From contig NZ_JACHEF010000007.1 in assembly GCF_014207355.1 (NCBI RefSeq), positions 248,001 through 312,000 on the forward strand: a DNA stretch of 64,000 nt, in the 5' to 3' direction. The position numbers were made by a program, and so were the translations under genes. The DNA is from Mesorhizobium sangaii. Lineage in GTDB: Bacteria > Pseudomonadota > Alphaproteobacteria > Rhizobiales > Rhizobiaceae. Below the pieces are notes generated by a model. It was not told the origin of the DNA and did no database searches. It saw only the letters and a list, made by a program, of their open reading frames with translations. Shown here piece by piece: positions 8,229 to 15,893 of the stretch; positions within the stretch are counted from its first letter, which is position 1; the number at the start of each line of letters is the position of its first letter.

Positions 8229-8621
8229 ATGTCGCATGATCTGTTCGAAGCGGCCAAAGCTGCCATGGCCAAGGCCTATGCGCCCTATTCGAAGTTTCCG
8301 GTGGGCGCCGCCTTGCGCACCGAGGACGGGCGCGTCTTTGCCGGCGCCAACATCGAAATTGCCTCCTATCCGGAAGGCTGGTGCGCCGAGACCACCGCGC
8401 TTGGCCACTACATTATGGGTGGCGGCGGCAAGATCGTCGAAATCGCCGTCCTTGCCGAGCGCATGGCCAAATGCTCGCCTTGCGGCGGCTGCCGCCAGCG
8501 GCTGGCCGAATTCTGCCGGCCGGAAACAAAACTCTATCTCTGCGACAATGCTGGCGTGGCCGAGACCGTGACCATGGGCGACATGCTCCCCTACGGTTTC
8601 CGCGGCGACATTTTGAAATGA
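8229..8621 (+). CDS. cdd: Cytidine deaminase
   Basis: A 130-residue enzyme converting cytidine and deoxycytidine to uridine and deoxyuridine. It is the small homotetrameric type. The zinc site is complete: the CAETTAL motif (Cys and catalytic Glu) and CSPCGGCRQRLAEF (two Cys ligands). N-terminal substrate-binding residues (YSKFPVGAAL, FAGANIEIAS) are conserved. ATG 8229 is the family start. The stop codon TGA (8619-8621) overlaps an ATG at 8618 that opens a chain of mini-cistrons leading to the purine nucleoside phosphorylase gene. Substrate should come from the upstream ABC transporter. Confidence 0.95.
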   Translation: MSHDLFEAAKAAMAKAYAPYSKFPVGAALRTEDGRVFAGANIEIASYPEGWCAETTALGHYIMGGGGKIVEIAVLAERMAKCSPCGGCRQRLAEFCRPETKLYLCDNAGVAETVTMGDMLPYGFRGDILK

Positions 8622-8711
8622 AGACCCTGGTTGAAATGAAGACCCTGGTTGAAATGAAGACCTGGTTGAAATGAAAGTCTGGCTGAAATGAAGAGTTGGC
8701 TGCGATGAAGG
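8613..8711 (+). repeat. Tandem 18/17-bp repeat between cdd and the PNP gene
   Basis: Two identical 18-bp units (TTGAAATGAAGACCCTGG, 8613-8630 and 8631-8648) are followed by three 17-bp variants (8649-8665, 8666-8682, 8683-8699). A partial sixth copy supplies the PNP start codon. The array begins inside the last codons of cdd and ends inside the first codons of the next gene. Every unit carries an ATGAAR core. Confidence 0.9.
8618..8708 (+). other. Chain of three putative mini-cistrons linked by ATGA overlaps
   Basis: Within the tandem array three short frames run head to tail. 8618-8674 encodes an 18-residue peptide containing MKTLVE twice; 8671-8691 encodes MKVWLK; 8688-8708 encodes MKSWLR. 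The cdd stop overlaps the first ATG by four bases (ATGA at 8618-8621). Each mini-cistron stop overlaps the next ATG in the same way, and the last stop overlaps the PNP ATG (8705-8708). The frames are seen directly. That ribosomes use them for stepwise reinitiation is an inference; no Shine-Dalgarno precedes them. Confidence 0.45.
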
Positions 8712-9514
8712 AAAAAGCGCTCGACCATCTCGTCGAAAGGCTGGACGGCCTGGCGCCGTCGACCGCACTGGTGCTGGGTTCGGGCCTGGGCGGGCTGGTC
8801 GACCAGATCGAAGATCCGATCCGCATTTCCTACGCCGACCTGCCGGGCTTTCCCAGAAGTGGCGTCACCGGCCATGCTGGCCAAGTGGTGGCGGGGCTGT
8901 TTGCCGGCGTGCCGGTGCTGATGCTGTCCGGCCGCGCACACTACTATGAGCACGGCAACGCGGCGGCGATGCGGCCGGCGCTGGAAGTGCTTGCCGGTAT
9001 CGGTATCACCAAGCTGATCCTCACCAATGCCGCCGGTTCGGTCGATCCGGACATGCCGCCGGGCTCGGTGATGCTGATATCGGACCACATCAATTTCTCG
9101 GGCACCAACCCGCTGATCGGCGAGCCCAGCGACAGCCGCTTTGTCGGGCTAACCGAAGCCTATGATGCCGGCATCCGCAAGGCGATCGAACGGGCGGCGA
9201 AGGCGACCGGCACAGCACTTCACAAGGGCGTCTACATGTGGTTCTCGGGCCCATGCTTCGAAACGCCCGCCGAAATCCGCATGGCGCGCATCATGGGCGC
9301 CAATGCGGTCGGCATGTCGACCGTGCCGGAGGTCATTCTTGCCCGCTTCCTCGGACTTCGGGTCGCCGCCTGCTCGGTCATCACCAATTTGGCGGCCGGC
9401 ATGACCGGGGCCGAGCTTTCGCACCAGGAGACCAAGGACATGGCGCCGGTCGGCGGCGCGCGCCTGGCAACGATCCTGCAGCGCGTGTTCCGCGACGGAC
9501 TGCTGGAGAGCTGA
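8705..9514 (+). CDS. Purine nucleoside phosphorylase (trimeric PNP/MTAP family)
   Basis: A 269-residue enzyme that splits purine (deoxy)ribonucleosides with phosphate to the free base and (deoxy)ribose 1-phosphate. Landmarks are the phosphate-binding LGSGLGGL near residues 21-28, GRAHYYEHG, the family signature region LTNAAGSVDPDM, the base-site segment GPCFETPAEIRMA and TNLAAGMTGAELSHQE near the end. The trimeric family covers inosine, guanosine and xanthosine phosphorylases; the exact base preference cannot be read from sequence. ATG 8705 is the last repeat-derived initiator of the tandem array; a TTG three codons earlier is less likely. It overlaps deoA by one base (TGATG). Confidence 0.92.
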   Translation: MKEKALDHLVERLDGLAPSTALVLGSGLGGLVDQIEDPIRISYADLPGFPRSGVTGHAGQVVAGLFAGVPVLMLSGRAHYYEHGNAAAMRPALEVLAGIGITKLILTNAAGSVDPDMPPGSVMLISDHINFSGTNPLIGEPSDSRFVGLTEAYDAGIRKAIERAAKATGTALHKGVYMWFSGPCFETPAEIRMARIMGANAVGMSTVPEVILARFLGLRVAACSVITNLAAGMTGAELSHQETKDMAPVGGARLATILQRVFRDGLLES

Positions 9515-10833
9515 TGCTTCCCCAGGAAATCATCCGACGCAAGCGCGATGGCCTGAAACTGTCGGCGCAGGAGATCGCCGGCTTCGTCGAGGGCATCACC
9601 GAAGGCGCCGTTTCGGACGGCCAGGTCGGCGCCTTCGCCATGGCGGTGTTCTTCCACGGCATGAGCCGCGACGAGGCGGTGGCGCTGACGCTGGCGATGC
9701 GCGATTCCGGTGACGTGCTCGACTGGTCGGACCTGCCCGGCCCGGTCACCGACAAGCATTCGACAGGTGGCGTCGGCGACAATGTCTCGCTGATGCTGGC
9801 GCCGATCGTCGCCGCCTGCGGCGCTTATGTGCCGATGATTTCCGGCCGTGGCCTTGGCCATACCGGCGGCACGCTGGACAAGATGGATTCGATCCCCGGC
9901 TATGCCAGCCAGCCCGATATAGCGCTGTTTCGCAAGGCGGTGCTTGAAACCGGCTGCGCCATCATCGGCCAGACCGGGGACCTCGCGCCGGCCGATCGAC
10001 GGCTCTACGCCATCCGCGATGTCACCGGCACGGTCGAATCGGTGCCGCTGATCACCGCTTCGATCCTGTCGAAGAAGCTGGCGGCCGGGCTGCAGTCGCT
10101 GGTGCTCGACGTCAAGGTCGGCAACGGCGCCTTCATGGAAAAGTCGCGGGACGCTACGGCACTCGCCAACAGCCTTGTCGAGATCGCCAATGGCGCCGGC
10201 CTGAAGGCCTCGGCGTTGATCACCGGCATGAATGAACCGCTGGCGTCGGCCGCCGGCAACGCCGTCGAGGTGCGCAACGCCGTCGACTTCCTCACCGGCC
10301 GTCTTCGTGATCGTCGGCTTGAGGACGTGACGTTGGCGCTCGCCGCCGAGATGCTGCAATCGTCGGGACTGGTGTCGTCGAACCAGGATGGCATGCGGCG
10401 CGCCACCGAGACTCTTGCCAGCGGCCGCGCCGCCGCGACTTTCGCACGCATGGTCGCCGCGCTCGGCGGTCCCGCCGACTTCATCGAGAAACCGGAAAAA
10501 TACTTGTCCGTGGCGGCGACCGAGTTTGCCGTCAAGGCGACCGAAGACGGCTTCATCACCGGCATAGCGACCCGCGACATCGGGCTCGCCGTCGTTGGCC
10601 TGGGAGGCGGACGCACGCGGCCGGACGACAAGGTCGACCCCGCGGTCGGCATTACCAGGCTGCTGCCGGTCGGCGCGGAAGTTCGGGCTGGCGAGCCGCT
10701 GGCGCTGGTCCACGCCCGCTCTTTGGCCGATGCCGAGGCGGCCGCCACCGCCGTGATTTCGGCCTATACGATTGGCGCCTCAAAGCCGGCCGCCGACAAG
10801 TCGGTCATCCGGCGGATTCTTCCGCGCGGCTGA
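9514..10833 (+). CDS. deoA: Thymidine phosphorylase
   Basis: A 439-residue enzyme that phosphorolyses thymidine (and deoxyuridine) to base and 2-deoxyribose 1-phosphate. The phosphate-binding glycine-rich segment DKHSTGGVGDNVS and the signature SGRGLGHTGGTLDKMDSIPGY region are intact. Length matches E. coli DeoA (about 440). ATG 9514 shares its A with the upstream stop codon, so translation is coupled to the purine nucleoside phosphorylase. Together with cdd it lets the cell process cytidine and thymidine to bases, which Upp can recycle. The stop codon abuts the convergent aspartic protease gene with no spacer. Confidence 0.95.
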   Translation: MLPQEIIRRKRDGLKLSAQEIAGFVEGITEGAVSDGQVGAFAMAVFFHGMSRDEAVALTLAMRDSGDVLDWSDLPGPVTDKHSTGGVGDNVSLMLAPIVAACGAYVPMISGRGLGHTGGTLDKMDSIPGYASQPDIALFRKAVLETGCAIIGQTGDLAPADRRLYAIRDVTGTVESVPLITASILSKKLAAGLQSLVLDVKVGNGAFMEKSRDATALANSLVEIANGAGLKASALITGMNEPLASAAGNAVEVRNAVDFLTGRLRDRRLEDVTLALAAEMLQSSGLVSSNQDGMRRATETLASGRAAATFARMVAALGGPADFIEKPEKYLSVAATEFAVKATEDGFITGIATRDIGLAVVGLGGGRTRPDDKVDPAVGITRLLPVGAEVRAGEPLALVHARSLADAEAAATAVISAYTIGASKPAADKSVIRRILPRG

Positions 10834-11397
10834 TTATTGAACGAGCAGCAGCGTGCCATTCTCGGCCTGGAATTTGCCAAGCCGATTGAGGAAGCTCATG
10901 CCGATCAGATTGGTCTGCAGTGCCTTGTCGTCGAGCACGATGGTCTGGACGTCATTGACCGTGATGCTGCCGATCTGTAGCCGGTCGATCATTGCCACGG
11001 CAGCCTTGATCGAGCCATTGGCGGTGCTGACCTCGTGACTGAAGTCGGAAGGGTTCAGCGACAGGCCGATCCTGCGTGCCGTCGAGGTGTTGATGGCAAC
11101 CAGCGTGGCGCCGGTGTCGATCATGCCGTCGACCTGACGTCCGTTGAGCTTGAAGGCCGACGAGAAATGCCCACGCTCGTCTGCCGCAACAACGACCTTG
11201 CGGCCAAGCAGCAGCGGCGCGGTCGACTTGCTGGGCACCGCAGCCAGTTTGACGTCCTGCTGGGCTTCGACCGCGGCCTTGCCCGTCATCGGCGATCTCA
11301 GCAGGTTTTCGATGATTTGCGGATTCGACTGATACACGATCGGTATCGATGCCGATGTGCCGGCGAAAACGCCAAGGATGAGAAGTTTGCGCAGCAT
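10834..11397 (-). CDS. Membrane-anchored retropepsin-like aspartic protease
   Basis: A 187-residue protein with an N-terminal hydrophobic segment (residues 4-20) that acts as a signal anchor. A clan AA aspartic protease domain of the bacterial TIGR02281 type follows. The single catalytic motif MIDTGATLVAI is near residues 91-101; such proteases work as homodimers, each subunit giving one Asp. The C-terminal segment LIGMSFLNRLGKF matches the second conserved block of the family. Its substrate is unknown and it should face the periplasm. It is transcribed convergently with deoA and has no obvious operon partner. Confidence 0.85.
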   Translation of the reverse strand: MLRKLLILGVFAGTSASIPIVYQSNPQIIENLLRSPMTGKAAVEAQQDVKLAAVPSKSTAPLLLGRKVVVAADERGHFSSAFKLNGRQVDGMIDTGATLVAINTSTARRIGLSLNPSDFSHEVSTANGSIKAAVAMIDRLQIGSITVNDVQTIVLDDKALQTNLIGMSFLNRLGKFQAENGTLLLVQ

Positions 11398-11492
11398 TGA
11401 TCGGCCTTCGTGACGGCCGATCCTTAAGCCCGGATGGTGTTTTCCGCTTTAACGCACGCCAAAACCACGCCTTTGCGTAAACATTTGGTAAA

Positions 11493-12122
11493 TTATTTGG
11501 TCCCGTACATGCGGTCGCCGGCATCGCCGAGGCCGGGCATGATGTAGCCCTTCTCGTTGAGCTGGCGGTCGATCGAAGCGGTGAAGACGGGAACGTCCGG
11601 ATGCGCCTTGGTGAAGCGCTCGATGCCTTCGGGCGCCGCCAGCAGGCAGAGGAAGCGGATGTTGGTGGCGCCGCGCCCTTTCAGCTTGTCGATCGCCGCG
11701 ATCGCGGAATTGGCGGTGGCCAGCATCGGATCGACGACGATCACCAGCCGGTCGGCGAGGTCGCTCGGCGCCTTGAAGAAATACTCGACCGCTTCCAGCG
11801 TCTCATGGTCGCGGTAAAGGCCGATATGGGCGACGCGGGCCGCCGGCACCAGGTCGAGCAGGCCTTCGAGCAAGCCGTTGCCGGCGCGCAGCACCGAAGC
11901 GAAGACCAGCTTCTTGCCCTCCAGCGTCGGCGCCTCCATGGTCTCGATCGGCGTTTCGATCGTCGTCGTCGTCAGTTCGAGGTTGCGGGTGACCTCATAG
12001 CCGAGCAGCAGCGATATCTCGCGCAACAGCCGCCGGAAGCCGGCCGTCGAGGTCTCCTTCTTGCGCATGATGGTCAACTTGTGCTGGACAAGCGGATGGT
12101 CGACGACGGTGACGCCCTGCAT
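11493..12122 (-). CDS. upp: Uracil phosphoribosyltransferase
   Basis: A 209-residue enzyme making UMP from uracil and PRPP. The PRPP loop reads VVDPMLATANSA, slightly different from the more usual LATGGSA. The uracil-binding C terminus MPGLGDAGDRMYGTK is canonical. Length is normal for the family. It closes the pyrimidine salvage route: transporter, then cdd, then deoA or another phosphorylase, then Upp. It is transcribed on the minus strand, downstream of add with a 148-base gap, so it may have its own promoter. Confidence 0.95.
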   Translation of the reverse strand: MQGVTVVDHPLVQHKLTIMRKKETSTAGFRRLLREISLLLGYEVTRNLELTTTTIETPIETMEAPTLEGKKLVFASVLRAGNGLLEGLLDLVPAARVAHIGLYRDHETLEAVEYFFKAPSDLADRLVIVVDPMLATANSAIAAIDKLKGRGATNIRFLCLLAAPEGIERFTKAHPDVPVFTASIDRQLNEKGYIMPGLGDAGDRMYGTK

Positions 12123-12270
12123 GGTGTTCTCCTGATGCCTGCGCCCGAAAGTGCACGCATGGTCCCTTTCGGACGGCGCCGCGCTTCAAGCTGCTTGAGT
12201 AAACCCTAGCGGCAATGCGCCGGCCAAGGAACCGCTTGGCCTGCACCGACCACAGCTTTGTCTGAAGAAA

Positions 12271-13245
12271 TCAGCGGGCGGCGCCGTTGAGACGGGCAAG
12301 AAGCGCGGTCTTGGTCTTTCTGTCGACGAAAGCGGCCTCGATGGCCGTTCTTGTGACGGCGGTCAGCGCCTTTTCGCTCATCGAGAAATGCTCGGCGGCG
12401 ATATCGTATTCGCGCTTCAGCGAGGTCCAGAAATAGGGTGGATCGTCGGAATTGAGTGTCACCTTGCAGCCGGCCGCTTGCAGGGCCGGAAAGGGATGGT
12501 CGGCAAAACTGTCGAACACTTTGAGCGCGATGTTGGAGCCGGGGCAGCACTCCAGCACGATGCCCTCATCGGCAATGCGCCGGACAAGGTCCGGGTTTTC
12601 GATGGCCCGCACGCCATGGCCGATGCGGGAGGGACGGATGTGATCAAGCGCCGCCTTGACGCTCTCCCAGCCGGTCAGTTCGCCGGCATGGATGGTGATG
12701 CCGAGCCCGGCCTCGCGCGCGATCTCGAAGGCCCTGACATAGTCCTCCATGTCGCCGATGCGCTCGTCGCCGGCGACGCCGAAGCCGGTGACCAGCGGAT
12801 GCCCGCAGCGCGCTGCGAAGCGTGCCGCCTGCTCGATCGACTCGACGCCGACATGGCGTACGCCGGTGACGATCATGCGGCCCTCGATGCCGGTCTTGGC
12901 CTTGGCCCGGGCCATGCCTTCGCCAAGCGCGTCGGCATAGGCCTTGGGCGACAGCCCGGCCCTCTTGGCATGGTCGGGCGAAGTGAACACCTCGGAATAG
13001 ATGGCGCCGTCGCGAGCGAGGCTGGTCAGATAATGGTCGGCCAGCCGCGCATAATCCTCCTCCGTCCGGAACAGATCGGAGGAAAAATCATAGGCCGCCA
13101 GGAAGGATGTGAAATCATGCCAGACGAATGAGCCATTCTGGATATAGGGTGAGGTATCCCTGCCGTATTTCTGCGCCTGGCGGATGACGAGTTCGGGCGC
13201 CGCTGCCCCTTCAATGTGGCAGTGCAATTCGGCTTTCAAAGGCAT
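12271..13245 (-). CDS. add: Adenosine deaminase
   Basis: A 324-residue metal-dependent deaminase that converts adenosine and deoxyadenosine to inosine and deoxyinosine. Zinc ligands and catalytic residues are visible: HCHIEG (His8, His10), the HAGELTGW motif with the catalytic Glu region, GHGVRAI and the SDDPPYF motif supplying the metal-binding Asp. Adenine deaminases of the same superfamily are similar, so substrate assignment leans on the nucleoside context. The inosine produced is a substrate for the neighbouring purine nucleoside phosphorylase. It is transcribed divergently from ubiE. Confidence 0.9.
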   Translation of the reverse strand: MPLKAELHCHIEGAAAPELVIRQAQKYGRDTSPYIQNGSFVWHDFTSFLAAYDFSSDLFRTEEDYARLADHYLTSLARDGAIYSEVFTSPDHAKRAGLSPKAYADALGEGMARAKAKTGIEGRMIVTGVRHVGVESIEQAARFAARCGHPLVTGFGVAGDERIGDMEDYVRAFEIAREAGLGITIHAGELTGWESVKAALDHIRPSRIGHGVRAIENPDLVRRIADEGIVLECCPGSNIALKVFDSFADHPFPALQAAGCKVTLNSDDPPYFWTSLKREYDIAAEHFSMSEKALTAVTRTAIEAAFVDRKTKTALLARLNGAAR

Positions 13246-13379
13246 TCAATCATCCCGTCGGTCAGTCCAGCTGTCGAAAAACCAACACCTGGAAGCGCGG
13301 CTGAACACCGCGCCTTAAACAATAGCGCCCGCACCATCGATCGGCTATGGTCCCGCCGGTTTTATGACGGATCAAAAAA

Positions 13380-14156
13380 ATGTCAGTTGAGAGAACCACG
13401 GCCGCAGGCGGCATGGAAACCTCCTATGGTTTCAAGCGTGTAGGGGCTGGCGACAAGCAGTCCCTGGTCAACGATGTTTTCCACAAGGTCGCCAACCGCT
13501 ACGACCTGATGAACGATCTGATGTCGGCCGGCCTGCACCGGCTGTGGAAGGATGCCATGGTCACCTGGCTCAATCCTCCCAAAAGAATGGGCTGGCGCGT
13601 GCTCGACGTTGCCGGTGGCACCGGCGACATCGCCTTCCGCATCGTCGATGCCAGTCACGGCAACGCCCATGCCACCGTGCTCGACATCAATGGCTCGATG
13701 CTTGCCGTCGGCCGCGACAGAGCCGAGAAGAAAGGCCTGTCCGGCAACACCGACTTCGTCGAGGCCAATGCCGAGGAACTGCCCTTCCCCGACGCGACAT
13801 TCGACGCCTACACCATCGCTTTCGGCATTCGAAACGTGCCGCGCATCGATGTCGCGCTCAGTGAAGCGTTCCGCGTGCTGAAGCCGGGCGGCCGGTTCCT
13901 CTGCCTCGAATTTTCCGAAGTCGAGATGCCGCTGCTCGACAAGGCCTACGAAGCCTGGTCGTTCAACGCCATTCCGAAGATCGGCAAGATGGTCACCGGC
14001 GACGGCGAGCCCTATTCCTATCTGGTCGAATCGATCGCCAGGTTTCCCAACCAGCAGAATTTCGCGACGATGATTTCCCGCGCCGGCTTCGATCGCGTCT
14101 CCTTCCGCAACTATTCCGGTGGCATCGCGGCACTTCATTCGGGCTGGAAGCTTTGA
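13380..14156 (+). CDS. ubiE: Ubiquinone/menaquinone biosynthesis C-methyltransferase UbiE
   Basis: A 258-residue SAM-dependent methyltransferase for the C-methylation step of ubiquinone biosynthesis. The SAM-binding motif VLDVAGGTGDIAFRI is near residues 76-90. The family signatures YDLMNDLMSAGLHRLWKD and RVLKPGGRFLCLEFS are present, and the C terminus NYSGGIAALHSGWKL is characteristic. It is followed by ubiB on the same strand 70 bases later, a conserved pairing in alphaproteobacteria. Confidence 0.96.
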   Translation: MSVERTTAAGGMETSYGFKRVGAGDKQSLVNDVFHKVANRYDLMNDLMSAGLHRLWKDAMVTWLNPPKRMGWRVLDVAGGTGDIAFRIVDASHGNAHATVLDINGSMLAVGRDRAEKKGLSGNTDFVEANAEELPFPDATFDAYTIAFGIRNVPRIDVALSEAFRVLKPGGRFLCLEFSEVEMPLLDKAYEAWSFNAIPKIGKMVTGDGEPYSYLVESIARFPNQQNFATMISRAGFDRVSFRNYSGGIAALHSGWKL

Positions 14157-14226
14157 GGCTGGACCGCATTTCTCCCAGTCGATGTGCGCCATGCCGGTTC
14201 GAAGAACCGGTAGGACGGGCACGCCC

Positions 14227-15801
14227 ATGAGCACCGTCAGCGCGGGATTTCGGCTCGTACGGGCCGGCTGGGTGCTGGTGCGCGAAGGCGTCGTTGCCGC
14301 CTTGCCGGGCGAGGAACTGTCCGGCCTGCCGAAGTTCGGCTGGCGGCTGGCGCGGCTGTTCACCCGCCGCCGCGCGCTGACCTATGAGCGCAGCGACCGG
14401 CTGGCCAAGGCGGTCGTCCGGCTCGGACCGTCCTATGTCAAGCTCGGCCAGTTCCTGGCGACACGCCCCGACGTCGTCGGCAACGACATGGCGCTCGATC
14501 TTGCCATGTTGCAGGACAAGATGCACACCTTTCCGAGAGCCGAGGCGATCATGGCTATCGAGGCTTCGCTCGGGCGCAAGGTCGGCGATCTCTACGCGCA
14601 ATTCGGTGACCCTGTCGCCGCCGCTTCCATCGCCCAGGTCCACGCTGCCGAAACCATCCATGACGGCGCTGCAACCAAGGTCGCTGTAAAGGTCATCCGG
14701 CCGGGCGTGCGCCGCCGCTTCTTTCAGGACCTCGAAAGCTATTTCCTCGCCGCCCACCTGCAGGAGAAATACATCCCGTCGTCGCGCCGGCTGCGGCCGG
14801 TCGAGGTCACCCAGACGCTGGCGCAGACCACCAAGATCGAGATGGATCTCCGCCTCGAGGCGGCCGCGCTTTCGGAACTCGGCGAAAACACCAAGGACGA
14901 TCCCGGCTTTCGCGTGCCATCCGTCGACTGGGAGCGTACCGGCCGCGACGTGCTGACCATGGAGTGGGTCGACGGCGTCAAGATGAACGACATTGCTGGC
15001 CTTGCCGCTGCCGGTCATGACCTGAAAACCATCTCCGCCAATCTCATCCAGTCGTTCCTGCGCCACACGCTGCGCGACGGCTTCTTCCACGCCGACATGC
15101 ATCCGGGCAACCTGTTCGTCGAAGCAAACGGCACCATCGTCGCCGTCGATCTCGGCATTGCCGGCAGGCTCGGCAAGAAGGAACGCCGCTTCCTTGCCGA
15201 AATCCTCTACGGCTTCATCACCCGCGACTATCTGCGTGTCGCCGAAGTGCATTTCGAAGCCGGCTACGTGCCGCGCCAGCACAATGTCGCGGCCTTTGCG
15301 CAAGCGATCCGGGCGATCGGCGAGCCGATCCACGGCCAGCCGGCCGAGACCATTTCGATGGCGAAGCTTTTGACGCTGCTGTTCGAAGTGACAGAACTCT
15401 TCGACATGGCGACGCGGCCGGAACTGATCCTGCTGCAGAAGACCATGGTGGTGGTCGAGGGCGTGGCGCGTACGCTCGACCCGGCCTTCAACATGTGGAA
15501 GACGGCCGAGCCGGTGGTCAGTGGCTGGATTGCCGGCAATCTTGGCCCGCGTGGCATGATGGTCGATGCGCGCGACGGCGCCAAGGCGCTGCTGACGCTG
15601 GCCCGCCAGGCGCCCGAGCTTGCGGCGCGCACCGATCGGCTGTCGCGCGAGATCGACCTGATGGCCGAGCACGGCCTGCGCTTCGACGAGACCACCGCCC
15701 GCGCCATCGGCAAGGCCGAGGCGCGCTACAGCCGCTCCGGCCGCCTGGCGCTGTGGGTGATCGCGCTGACGCTGGTCTATATCGCCTGGAAGATCATATA
15801 G
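14227..15801 (+). CDS. ubiB: Ubiquinone biosynthesis protein UbiB (ABC1/ADCK-like kinase)
   Basis: A 524-residue member of the ABC1 atypical kinase family needed for ubiquinone synthesis. The KxGQ motif (YVKLGQFLATRPD), the alanine-rich nucleotide loop AAASIAQVH, the ATP-binding lysine in VAVKVIRPG, the HADMHPGN catalytic loop and the metal-binding VAVDLGIAG are all visible. A C-terminal hydrophobic segment (LALWVIALTLVYIAW) anchors it in the inner membrane. ATG 14227 is chosen by alignment with the family. The next gene is coaBC, after a 92-base gap with its own operator-like repeats. Confidence 0.95.
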   Translation: MSTVSAGFRLVRAGWVLVREGVVAALPGEELSGLPKFGWRLARLFTRRRALTYERSDRLAKAVVRLGPSYVKLGQFLATRPDVVGNDMALDLAMLQDKMHTFPRAEAIMAIEASLGRKVGDLYAQFGDPVAAASIAQVHAAETIHDGAATKVAVKVIRPGVRRRFFQDLESYFLAAHLQEKYIPSSRRLRPVEVTQTLAQTTKIEMDLRLEAAALSELGENTKDDPGFRVPSVDWERTGRDVLTMEWVDGVKMNDIAGLAAAGHDLKTISANLIQSFLRHTLRDGFFHADMHPGNLFVEANGTIVAVDLGIAGRLGKKERRFLAEILYGFITRDYLRVAEVHFEAGYVPRQHNVAAFAQAIRAIGEPIHGQPAETISMAKLLTLLFEVTELFDMATRPELILLQKTMVVVEGVARTLDPAFNMWKTAEPVVSGWIAGNLGPRGMMVDARDGAKALLTLARQAPELAARTDRLSREIDLMAEHGLRFDETTARAIGKAEARYSRSGRLALWVIALTLVYIAWKII

Positions 15802-15844
15802 CGCCCAGCTACATTCGGGTTTAGCTCCGCAACTTGTAGCGATC

Positions 15845-15892
15845 TGATTGCATTGCTATCATTGCATTCAGAACTGCGGCGGAGTGCAATCA
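15845..15892. promoter_or_regulatory. Operator-like half-sites in the coaBC leader
   Basis: TGATTGCA (15845-15852) and its exact inverse TGCAATCA (15885-15892) form an 8-bp inverted repeat with a 32-base spacer. Between them are TGCTATCA (15854-15861) and a direct repeat of ATTGCATT (15848-15855 and 15861-15868). The right arm lies between the Shine-Dalgarno GGCGGAG and the ATG of the RHH-CoaBC fusion gene. TGCTATCA equals the half-site I recall for the FitAB operator. Binding by the fusion protein itself would give autoregulation; this is inferred. Confidence 0.55.
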
Positions 15893-15893
15893 T

